Shown here: one piece after another, positions 15,788-22,077 of the stretch
How positions within the stretch are numbered: position 1 is the stretch's first letter
Layout: each line of letters begins with the position of its first letter
Origin: CAZSCF01 sp964636505
GTDB lineage: Bacteria; Patescibacteriota; Minisyncoccia; Moranbacterales; UBA2206
Direction: 5' to 3'
Length of the DNA: 27,234 nt
Assembly (NCBI GenBank): GCA_964636505.1
Contig: CAZWRY010000012.1
Span: forward strand, 1 to 27,234
The notes under the pieces: generated by a model
Database searches by the model: none
The model's input: the letters and a program-made list of their open reading frames with translations, nothing else
Told to the model about the DNA's origin: nothing
Made by a program: the position numbers and the translations under genes

Positions 15788-15808
15788 GGTTTTTTGTTAT
15801 TTTTTATC

Positions 15809-17419
15809 TCAGAAATATTTTACCATATAAGTAGCTTTAAGTCTGTAGCCGGATTTGCGGTAATATTCGCGCGCTCCAATACCGGAAATGACGGTGATTT
15901 TTTCAAGTCCAAATTCTTCTCTGGCAATTCTTTCTGCCTCAAGTAATAATTTTTTACCCAGGCCAATATGTTGCGGGGAAGCCAAATCCTTCTTGTTTAT
16001 TTTTGTCAATTTCCCATAGGTATGGACTTCACGAATAATAGCAGAATTTCTTAAGGTTGGAATAAAAAAATTCTTATTGTTTTCTGATGGAATTCGCAAG
16101 CGCAGCAAAGCAAATAATTTTTTTTTGTCCGGAGAAACATATTGTAGGAAAATTTCATTACTTCCTGAAGCTTTGTAATTAATTCGATCTAAAATAATTT
16201 TTTCCTTTATTTCATAGTTAGTACGTACTTCGCGGCAACGGATGCATTGGCACTTGGATTTGGGAGCAATAATTTGTCTGAGATTGGAAACGATCGGTCC
16301 GGCGATAATGGAAGGTGTCGGCACATCGCGGACGAGTCGAGCGATGCGGACATAGGGTGGAATAATTTCTTTTTTTATTTTCAAAATAAGTTTTTCAAAT
16401 GTTTTATCTGTGAGTGGTTGGTATTCTTTCTTTTTCCAGAGATTAAAAAGGGGACTGTTTTTGAGGACAACAGTCGGGTAAATTTTAAGCATATCTGGCT
16501 GGAAATCAGGGTTTTCAAAGAGGGTTTTGAACATCTCAAAATCGCGTTTGGGAGTTGATCCATAGAGGCCCGGCATTATGTGATAATTTATCTTAAAACC
16601 GGCATCTTTGAGGATTTTTGTGGCTTCTCGGGTGCTTTGGACGGGGTGACTACGCCTATTTATCTTCAAAATATCATCAAAAATGCTTTGGAGGCCAAGT
16701 TCCACTCGAGTGCAACCAAGATTTCTGAAATTCAAAATTTCTTTTTCATCAATAAAATCCGGCCGCGTTTCCAAAGTGAGCCCAATAATTCGGTGCTTAG
16801 CCTTCTCATTTTTTTTCTGTTCTTTTAAAAGTTCTTTATCTAATGACTTTATAACTTTATGAACTTTTAAAACTTTACGAACTTTCTTCGGGTAATCATT
16901 AGCCGCTCTAAAACATTCGGTAATAAATTTTTTTTGATAATTTTTGGGTAAATATGAAAATGTTCCGCCCATAATAATAAGTTCAATTTTATCAGTCTGG
17001 TGTCCATTGAGTTCCAATGAACGCAGACGATTTTGTACTTGTCGGTAAGGATCAAATTTAGCATCAATGGCGCGCATCACGGCCGGTTCATTGGAAAGAT
17101 AACTTTTAGGCATATCTTTCTCACTCGGGCAATAAATGCATTTTCCGGGGCAGGGATATGCCTTGGTAAGCACGGCGACAACTGCCACTCCGGACTCGGT
17201 GCGGATAGCGCGGCTCAAAAGTAATTTTTCAAATTTTTCTGATTTTTTAATCTTCTTATTTCTAAGCAGTTTATTGTACCTATCGCGCAAATCCGCGTTG
17301 GTCGGAATAGGCAATTTATACATTTTAGAAAGCTTCTTTTTGAGCAAGGAAAAATCCAACTGTGTCTCTGGCAGCTCTTTTATTGCGCTTTTTATGTAAT
17401 TATCGTAACCTTTAAGCAT
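15809..17419 (-). CDS. elp3: Elp3-like tRNA U34 carboxymethyltransferase (radical SAM + GNAT)
   Basis: Stand-alone Elp3, 536 residues. It forms cm5U at wobble U34 from acetyl-CoA by radical SAM chemistry. The cluster motif is YPCPGKCIYCP (Cys90, 94, 97); GGTFSYLP, LTLETRPD, GCTRVELGLQS and YHIMPGLYGSTPKRD are typical of the family's radical SAM core. A zinc region CQCIRCREVR follows, and the acetyltransferase domain ends the protein, with the acetyl-CoA loop QHIGLGKKLL (483-492) and GAREYYRKSGY. In eukaryotes Elp3 works inside Elongator; archaeal and some bacterial Elp3 act alone. Residues about 178-200 (KKVRKVLKVHKVIKSLDKEL) are an insertion encoded by an AAAGTT/ATAAAG DNA repeat. The gene starts 17 nt from a divergent Trm9-like methyltransferase gene, a likely partner in the same pathway. 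Confidence 0.95.
   Translation of the reverse strand: MLKGYDNYIKSAIKELPETQLDFSLLKKKLSKMYKLPIPTNADLRDRYNKLLRNKKIKKSEKFEKLLLSRAIRTESGVAVVAVLTKAYPCPGKCIYCPSEKDMPKSYLSNEPAVMRAIDAKFDPYRQVQNRLRSLELNGHQTDKIELIIMGGTFSYLPKNYQKKFITECFRAANDYPKKVRKVLKVHKVIKSLDKELLKEQKKNEKAKHRIIGLTLETRPDFIDEKEILNFRNLGCTRVELGLQSIFDDILKINRRSHPVQSTREATKILKDAGFKINYHIMPGLYGSTPKRDFEMFKTLFENPDFQPDMLKIYPTVVLKNSPLFNLWKKKEYQPLTDKTFEKLILKIKKEIIPPYVRIARLVRDVPTPSIIAGPIVSNLRQIIAPKSKCQCIRCREVRTNYEIKEKIILDRINYKASGSNEIFLQYVSPDKKKLFALLRLRIPSENNKNFFIPTLRNSAIIREVHTYGKLTKINKKDLASPQHIGLGKKLLLEAERIAREEFGLEKITVISGIGAREYYRKSGYRLKATYMVKYF
16817..16888 (-). repeat. In-frame AAAGTT/ATAAAG repeat inside elp3
   Basis: Tandem imperfect units of the type AAAGTTCATAAAGTTATAAAG, read on the minus strand, code for about 20 residues not found in other Elp3 proteins. 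A 13-base word, CTTTACGAACTTT, is also present in the topA/dprA intergenic repeat at about 25960-25972. Confidence 0.7.
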
Positions 17420-17436
17420 GGCTTATTTTATGTAAA

Positions 17437-18135
17437 ATGGATCAAGAAACCGCTAAAAAAATATTACAAGAAACAGAAGTGGGCTATGACCTAATTGCCT
17501 CTAAGTTTTCCGAAACCCGGAAGCATTTTTGGCGTGGCCTGGAGTTTATCGGTGACTATGCAAAAATTGGCGATAAAATCCTGGATTTTGGTTGTGGCAA
17601 CGGACGACTTCTGGAATTATTTGCCAACAAGAAAATTAACTATTATGGTACAGATATTTCGGAAAAATTGATTCAATTGGCCAAGCAAAAGTACGCAGAT
17701 GCGCATTTTACCAAAACAAATCCCAGTCAAACAAGTCTAGCATTTGCTAATGAATTTTTCAATACAACCTACAGTATTGCGGTTTTTCATCATTTTCCTT
17801 CTGAAGAATATCGCAAAAAAATAGCGCAGGAACTATATAGGGTTACCAAAAAAGACGGATACATAATAATTACAGTTTGGAATTTGTGGCAAGGGAGATA
17901 CATTAAAAATGTTTTAAAAAACTGGAAAAACAAGATTTTTGACAAAAGCGATTTAGATTGGAATGATTGCTATATTTCTTTCACGGATAATGGAGGAAAC
18001 AAATTCCAAAGATTTCACCATGCTTTCACAAAAAGAGAATTGAAAAATCTTTTTTCCGAGGCTGGATTTAGAGTGGAGAAGTGTAAAATTATTAACAGAA
18101 AAAATATATTGCTTGTGGCCAAGAAAAAAGGATAG
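17437..18135 (+). CDS. Class I SAM methyltransferase, Trm9/ALKBH8-like (putative cm5U34 tRNA carboxyl methyltransferase)
   Basis: 232 residues with a Rossmann-fold methyltransferase domain. SAM motif I is ILDFGCGNGRLLE (48-60), the acidic loop is YYGTDIS (69-75), and IAVFHHFPSEEYRKKI (114-129) and RVTKKDGYIIITVWNLWQ (135-152) follow. Residues 17-38 (YDLIASKFSETRKHFWRGLEFI) match the N-terminal hallmark of Trm9/ALKBH8, IAxxFSxTRxxxW, and the SIAVxHHF block is also that of Trm9. Trm9 esterifies cm5U34 to mcm5U34, using the Elp3 product. The elp3 gene starts divergently 17 nt away, which supports a shared pathway. No Trm112-like partner is visible in the window. A less specific small-molecule methyltransferase remains possible. 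The 17-nt gap holds opposed -10-like boxes (TATTTT at 17424-17429 and TAAAAT on the minus strand at 17425-17430). Confidence 0.82.
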   Translation: MDQETAKKILQETEVGYDLIASKFSETRKHFWRGLEFIGDYAKIGDKILDFGCGNGRLLELFANKKINYYGTDISEKLIQLAKQKYADAHFTKTNPSQTSLAFANEFFNTTYSIAVFHHFPSEEYRKKIAQELYRVTKKDGYIIITVWNLWQGRYIKNVLKNWKNKIFDKSDLDWNDCYISFTDNGGNKFQRFHHAFTKRELKNLFSEAGFRVEKCKIINRKNILLVAKKKG

Positions 18136-18167
18136 ACTGAATGTTTCAGTATGCCCTTTTTCTTTTT
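18136..18167 (+). terminator. Possible terminator after the Trm9-like gene
   Basis: ACTGAA-tgt-TTCAGT directly after the stop codon, followed at a short distance by TTTTTCTTTTT. The stem is short and the T run is offset, so the call is weak. Confidence 0.35.
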
Positions 18168-18183
18168 AGGACGATTGATTGGT

Positions 18184-18372
18184 TTAGCAACGGTCGCTGG
18201 TTGCTATTCGCCATGATTTCCGGGAGGCCCTTGAATTTTCTCTTTCGTTCAGCAGCTCCTTTCTTAATCTTCTGAAACGAAGAATAATAAGAGCGATCAT
18301 GATGATGAGAAATATAATAAGAACAAGTTCAGCCACTGCGCATGCCATGAAAGTACTATAGTCTAAACTCAT
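18184..18372 (-). CDS. Small single-pass membrane protein
   Basis: 62 residues if started at the ATG at 18372. One long hydrophobic helix (AELVLIIFLIIMIALIIL, about residues 13-30) is followed by a strongly basic and charged tail (RFRRLRKELLNERENSRAS), a N-out/C-in small membrane protein by the positive-inside rule. An in-frame GTG at 18390 would add six residues, but those codons contain the SD sequence AAAGGAGG placed 7 nt before the ATG, so the ATG is the better start. It has its own good promoter and a leader of about 29 nt. The family is unknown; regulators of membrane complexes and small stress proteins have this form. Confidence 0.7.
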   Translation of the reverse strand: MSLDYSTFMACAVAELVLIIFLIIMIALIILRFRRLRKELLNERENSRASRKSWRIATSDRC

Positions 18373-18379
18373 AGAAAAT

Positions 18380-18387
18380 CCTCCTTT
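18380..18387 (-). promoter_or_regulatory. Strong Shine-Dalgarno site deciding the start
   Basis: AAAGGAGG on the minus strand, 7 nt before the ATG at 18372. A perfect anti-16S match, it decides for this ATG over the upstream GTG at 18390. Confidence 0.85.
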
Positions 18388-18407
18388 CACCCCTTTGATT
18401 TTTCTCT

Positions 18408-18436
18408 AATCTACAAGTATACTGGCTATATGTCAA
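18408..18436 (-). promoter_or_regulatory. Predicted promoter of the small membrane protein gene
   Basis: On the minus strand: TTGACA (18431-18436, perfect), 17-nt spacer, TAGATT (18408-18413). Confidence 0.65.
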
Positions 18437-18456
18437 TTTAAATTGGTTTCATAAAA

Positions 18457-19266
18457 ATGGACATTTTGCAATCGATTATTCTGGGAATTGTTCAGGGTTT
18501 GGGTGAATTTTTGCCCATTTCTTCGACGGCTCATTTGGTTTTAGCACCATATTTTTTTGGTTGGTCCGATCCTGGGCTGGCTTTTGATGTGGCGCTGCAT
18601 GTTGGCACGCTTATTGCGGTTATTTCTTTCTTTTGGAAAGATTGGTTAGAAATTTTTAAATTAACTTTAAATTCTATTTCTCATACTAGATACGAAGTGC
18701 CGAATACTAAATACAATTCAAAATTGTTATGGTTATTGGTTATTGCGTCTGTGCCAGGAGCAATTTTCGGTTTCCTTTTAGAAAGTTATGCGGAAAGTGT
18801 TTTTCGCCATCCGCTTGTTGCTGCTCTTACTCTGAGTGTTGTGGGTCTAATACTTTTTTTGGTGGATAAATACGCAATCCACAAAAGAGATATTGAGCAT
18901 ATGAATGTGAAAGATTCAATCTTGATTGGGCTTTCACAAGCAGTGGCCATTATTCCGGGAGTTTCCAGGAGTGGCGCGACGATGACAACTGGTTTGATTC
19001 TGGGGCTTTCCCGTGAACAAGCCGCACGTTTTTCATTTTTGCTTTCCACTCCAATAATTTTTGGGGCGGCAATTATTAAAATTCCAGAGCTCTTGAAAGT
19101 TGGGGTTTCAGCGCCAGTTATAATAGGAGTTTTGGCGGCGGCCTTGAGTGGCTATCTAGCCATAAAGTATATGCTCAAATTTATTCAAAAAGTCGGTTAT
19201 GCGCCATTTTTCTGGTATCGATTGGCTTTGGCTGGATTGATTGTGATTGTTTATTTTTTAAGATAA
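18457..19266 (+). CDS. uppP: Undecaprenyl-diphosphatase (UppP/BacA)
   Basis: Integral membrane phosphatase that recycles undecaprenyl pyrophosphate to the monophosphate carrier for peptidoglycan and surface glycans; 269 residues, about eight membrane helices. Both catalytic signatures are present: GLGEFLPISSTAHLVL (residues 15-30) and PGVSRSGATMTTGLILGL. FLLSTPIIFGA completes the family pattern. In the cytoplasmic loop after the second helix, where relatives have a short Arg/Lys-rich link, there is a 7-residue repeat HTRYEVPNTKYNS encoded by an ATACTAGATAC/ATACTAAATAC DNA repeat with 21-nt period. This is a likely in-frame repeat insertion. folD follows after 13 nt and is probably cotranscribed. 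Confidence 0.97.
   Translation: MDILQSIILGIVQGLGEFLPISSTAHLVLAPYFFGWSDPGLAFDVALHVGTLIAVISFFWKDWLEIFKLTLNSISHTRYEVPNTKYNSKLLWLLVIASVPGAIFGFLLESYAESVFRHPLVAALTLSVVGLILFLVDKYAIHKRDIEHMNVKDSILIGLSQAVAIIPGVSRSGATMTTGLILGLSREQAARFSFLLSTPIIFGAAIIKIPELLKVGVSAPVIIGVLAAALSGYLAIKYMLKFIQKVGYAPFFWYRLALAGLIVIVYFLR
18683..18714 (+). repeat. In-frame ATACTARATAC repeat inside uppP
   Basis: ATACTAGATAC (18683-18693) and ATACTAAATAC (18704-18714), 21 nt apart, keep the reading frame and code for the repeated TRY/TKY residues in a loop. Confidence 0.65.
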
Positions 19267-19279
19267 TAAAAAATTTGTC

Positions 19280-20092
19280 ATGAAACTACTTGAAGGAAAA
19301 AAGATTTCAGAAAAAATTCTTACTGGTCTCAAAAAGAAAATAAATGCCAAAAAAATAAAACCGGAACTCGCGGTTATTTTAGCGGGGGAGGATAAAGCTT
19401 CAGAAACATATGTTAATCTCAAAGAAAAAGCAGCCAAAAAAATCGGTATGGTTTTTCATAAGTTCAAATTCAAAAAAGATGCATCGGAAAAAGAAATCAT
19501 TTTGAAAATAAAAAAGTTAAACGAAAATAAAAAAATAAACGGAATTATAGTGCAACTGCCTTTGCCAAGCGGCTTTCATACGCAAAAAATTATCAATCTC
19601 ATATCTCCTCAAAAAGATGCAGATGGATTTTTAAATCAAAATAATTCAGGAGCCCTTCAGCCGGTCTTTCCCAAAGCTATCATTAAAATGCTTGAATCTA
19701 GCAAAATAAATCTGAAAGATAAGAAAGCCGTCATTATTGCCAATTCGAAAATTTTTGGAGAAACAATGCGAAAAGTTCTCGAGAGTAAAAAAATAAAAAG
19801 CGAATATATTCTGAGCAGAGAATTGAAACAGAAAAAAAGTAAAATTCAAAAAGCTGACATTATTATTTCTGCTGTTGGAAAAATAAATTTGATTAAAAGT
19901 GACATGGTAAAAGAGGGTGTGATGATTGTGGATGGGGGAATAAGTAAGAAAAATGACAAAACTCTTGGGGATGTTGATTTTAAAAAGGTAGCTCCCAAAA
20001 CATCTTTTATTTCTCCGGTTCCCGGTGGTGTTGGTCCCGTAACCATTGCCTGCCTTCTCGAAAATGTCTATCTGGCTTCATTGGAAAGATAA
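19280..20092 (+). CDS. folD: Bifunctional methylene-THF dehydrogenase/cyclohydrolase FolD (divergent)
   Basis: FolD interconverts 5,10-methylene-THF and 10-formyl-THF using NADP; 270 residues, slightly short. The catalytic Tyr/Lys pair is in YVNLK (Tyr44, Lys48), and VQLPLP, KDADGF, SAVG and the C-terminal SPVPGGVGPVTIACLLEN are typical. Two motifs are eroded: the folate-site PCTPxG appears as PVFPKA (128-133), and the cofactor loop GRSxxVGxP appears as ANSKIFGETM (154-163), which removes the Arg that normally contacts the NADP phosphate. The fold is certain; cofactor preference (NAD rather than NADP) or partial loss of one activity are open. It is the second gene after uppP and ends before a strong terminator. 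Confidence 0.93.
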   Translation: MKLLEGKKISEKILTGLKKKINAKKIKPELAVILAGEDKASETYVNLKEKAAKKIGMVFHKFKFKKDASEKEIILKIKKLNENKKINGIIVQLPLPSGFHTQKIINLISPQKDADGFLNQNNSGALQPVFPKAIIKMLESSKINLKDKKAVIIANSKIFGETMRKVLESKKIKSEYILSRELKQKKSKIQKADIIISAVGKINLIKSDMVKEGVMIVDGGISKKNDKTLGDVDFKKVAPKTSFISPVPGGVGPVTIACLLENVYLASLER

Positions 20093-20104
20093 ATTCATAA
20101 AAAT

Positions 20105-20130
20105 AAAAATCCCTGTAAAAGGGATTTTTT
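20105..20130. terminator. Terminator between folD and tRNA-Leu (convergent)
   Basis: AAAAATCCCT (20105-20114) pairs with AGGGATTTTT (20120-20129) around a GTAAA loop, with T and A tracts on the two sides. It can serve folD on the plus strand and tRNA-Leu on the minus strand. Confidence 0.85.
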
Positions 20131-20135
20131 CTTTG

Positions 20136-20219
20136 TGCCGGGGAAGGGAGTCGAACCCTTATGGTATTGCTACCGCGGGATTTTGAGTCCCGTGCGTCTG
20201 CCAGTTCCGCCACCTCGGC
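20136..20219 (-). tRNA. tRNA-Leu (anticodon CAA)
   Basis: 84 nt, class II tRNA. Acceptor stem GCCGAGG/CCCCGGC with A73, D arm with GGC, anticodon stem CGGGA/TCCCG with loop CTCAAAA (anticodon CAA at 20183-20185), long variable arm GGTA-gcaa-TACC, T arm AAGGG-TTCGACT-CCCTT. CCA is not encoded, in contrast to tRNA-Pro in this window. The acceptor stem has an A5-C68 mismatch. Confidence 0.95.
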
Positions 20220-20238
20220 ATATTTTTCATACTGATTA

Positions 20239-20267
20239 AGAATATGAAATTGTAAGCCGGTTGTCAA
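20239..20267 (-). promoter_or_regulatory. Predicted tRNA-Leu promoter
   Basis: Minus strand TTGACA (20262-20267), 17-nt spacer, TATTCT (20239-20244), about 12 nt before the tRNA 5' end. It overlaps the divergent parA promoter. Confidence 0.6.
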
Positions 20268-20278
20268 TGTAGTATAAT
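20250..20278 (+). promoter_or_regulatory. Predicted parAB promoter
   Basis: TTGTAA (20250-20255), 17-nt spacer, consensus TATAAT (20273-20278). Only 6 nt separate the -10 box from the parA ATG, so the transcript should be leaderless. Confidence 0.65.
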
Positions 20279-20284
20279 AATTCT

Positions 20285-21076
20285 ATGGCAAAAATAATAT
20301 CCCTGATTAATCAAAAAGGAGGAGTGGGTAAAACCACTTCCGCTATTAATTTGGCAACCTATCTGGCTTCAGCCGGCAAGTTTGTGCTGCTTGTTGACCT
20401 TGATCCACAAGGGAATGCTTCCTCTGGACTAGGCATAAATATTCGGGAAGTCAGAAAAAGTCTTTATCATTCAATGATTTTGGGTGAGCACCCAAAACAA
20501 ATTATTTTTAAAACAGAAACAATGGGCCACGATATTATTCCAGCCTCACAAGATTTGGCTGGCGCAGGAATAGAGTTGGTTCATATGGAAAATCGCGAGT
20601 TTAGACTCTATAACGTCCTCAGAGAAATTCGTACCAATTACGATTACATTATCATCGATTCTCCTCCAAGTTTGGGGCTTTTGACTATTAATGGACTAGT
20701 AGCCAGTGACGAGGTCATTATTCCCGTGCAAACGGAATATTTTGCCTTGGAAGGACTGAGTCAATTGCTGAATACGATTAATTTAGTTAAAGAAAATCTC
20801 CAACCGGAACTTAAAATTATGGGTGCACTGCTGACGATGTATGACAAGCGCAATCGCTTGGCGCGCCAAGTTGTTAAGGAAGTTCAGGATCATTTTCCCG
20901 GCAAAGTTTTTGAAAGCATTATTCCGAGAAGCATTCGTCTAGCTGAAGCTCCTGGATTTGGAAAAACAATTTTGGGCTTTGACGCTTTTTCCAAGGGAGC
21001 CAGAGCCTACAAAAATCTGGCCAGAGAAATAATTGAAATTGATAAAAATAATCACAAAAAAAGTTTTACTGTATAA
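20285..21076 (+). CDS. parA: Chromosome partitioning ATPase ParA/Soj
   Basis: 263-residue MinD/ParA-type Walker ATPase that moves or positions ParB-bound origin DNA on the nucleoid. The deviant Walker A box is KGGVGKTT (11-18), the A' box is LVDLDPQGNASSGLG, and the Walker B region is IIIDSPPSLGLLT. It lacks the N-terminal DNA-binding domain of plasmid ParA proteins, so it is of the chromosomal Soj type. parB follows after 31 nt in the same transcript. ParAB genes usually lie near the replication origin, but no dnaA, gidB or origin sequence is visible here. Confidence 0.97.
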   Translation: MAKIISLINQKGGVGKTTSAINLATYLASAGKFVLLVDLDPQGNASSGLGINIREVRKSLYHSMILGEHPKQIIFKTETMGHDIIPASQDLAGAGIELVHMENREFRLYNVLREIRTNYDYIIIDSPPSLGLLTINGLVASDEVIIPVQTEYFALEGLSQLLNTINLVKENLQPELKIMGALLTMYDKRNRLARQVVKEVQDHFPGKVFESIIPRSIRLAEAPGFGKTILGFDAFSKGARAYKNLAREIIEIDKNNHKKSFTV

Positions 21077-21107
21077 AAATAAAAAATAATTAAGAAGTAT
21101 AAATTTT

Positions 21108-22025
21108 ATGCCTAAAAATTTTGGTCTCGGGAGAGGACTTTCATCTCTTATTCCGCCTAAAAAAATAACCGAACCCAGAGAAGATTTTAATTATTTTGGA
21201 GATGTTTCTGCTGCTGGAAATTCTCAGGTTAGTCTAGTCAAGGATGAGAAAAATAATGTCCGAGAAATTGAAATCGTTAAGATTGTCCCTAATCCGCATC
21301 AACCCAGAATTAATTTTGATAAAGAAAAACTGGAAGATTTGGCGGCTTCTATCAAGACACATGGTATAATTCAACCCATCGTTGTTTCTTTTAAAGAAGG
21401 GCAGTTTGAAATAATTGCTGGAGAAAGAAGATTTCAAGCGGCCAAGTTAGCCGGACTCAAAACCGTCCCAGTCATTGTGCGTGAAGCTACCGAACAGCAA
21501 AAACTAGAACTGGCTATCATTGAAAATATACAAAGACACGATTTGAATCTTATCGAGGAAGCTCAATCATATTTGAAGTTGGCCCAAGACTTTGATTTGA
21601 GCCAAGAAGAAGTTGCTTCCAAAGTCGGAAAAAGCCGAAGTGCCGTTGCCAACAAAATGAGACTACTTAAGCTTCCGGTGGAAATTCAAAAAGCCTTGAT
21701 GGAAAACCGAATCAATGAAGGACATGCCAAAGCAATTTTAGCCATTGAAAATCCGGAAAAGCAAAGGGCACTTTTTGATTTAATCTTAAGAAACGGTATG
21801 AATGTCCGACAAGCCGAAGAAAAAACCAAAGAAATTTCAGTCAGAACTCACAAAAGAACTATTAATGTTGATCCGGAAACAAAGGGAATTGAAGAAGATT
21901 TAGGCGGTTTTTTGGGTACGAAGGTTAAAGTATCCGCGTCTAAAAAGGGCGGTAGAATTATGATTGACTATTATTCCAAAGAAGAACTGAATAATTTGCT
22001 GCAAAGAATTTTCGGAAGAGTTTAA
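21108..22025 (+). CDS. parB: Chromosome partitioning protein ParB/Spo0J
   Basis: 305 residues. The N-terminus GLGRGLSSLIP is the conserved ParA-interacting peptide. The ParB/sulfiredoxin-like CTPase domain runs from about residue 48 (VREIEIVKIVPNPHQPR) and carries IIAGERRFQAAKLAG and the ENIQRHDLNLIEEA box. The helix-turn-helix (SQEEVASKVGKSRSAVANKM) binds parS, and the C-terminal dimerisation domain ends with YYSKEELNNLLQRI. All parts expected of a CTP-dependent clamp are there. I found no parS-like 16-mer (TGTTTCACGTGAAACA type) in the window. The gene ends at a terminator that overlaps the tail of the convergent relA gene. Confidence 0.97.
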   Translation: MPKNFGLGRGLSSLIPPKKITEPREDFNYFGDVSAAGNSQVSLVKDEKNNVREIEIVKIVPNPHQPRINFDKEKLEDLAASIKTHGIIQPIVVSFKEGQFEIIAGERRFQAAKLAGLKTVPVIVREATEQQKLELAIIENIQRHDLNLIEEAQSYLKLAQDFDLSQEEVASKVGKSRSAVANKMRLLKLPVEIQKALMENRINEGHAKAILAIENPEKQRALFDLILRNGMNVRQAEEKTKEISVRTHKRTINVDPETKGIEEDLGGFLGTKVKVSASKKGGRIMIDYYSKEELNNLLQRIFGRV

Positions 22026-22041
22026 ATTTAAAATAAATATG

Positions 22042-22077
22042 AAAAAACGGGCTTTCAATCAAAGCTCGTCTTTTTTT
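22042..22077 (+). terminator. parB terminator overlapping the 3' end of the Rel gene
   Basis: ACGGGCTTT (22047-22055) pairs with AAAGCTCGT (22061-22069), with one G-U pair, around CAATC, followed by CTTTTTTT. The 3' half codes for the last residues of the minus-strand Rel protein, whose stop codon lies at 22059-22061. Confidence 0.75.

Noticed and set aside
22059..22073. C-terminal KDEL on the Rel protein as a signal
   Set aside because: It is a chance result of the terminator sequence; KDEL retention is eukaryotic.
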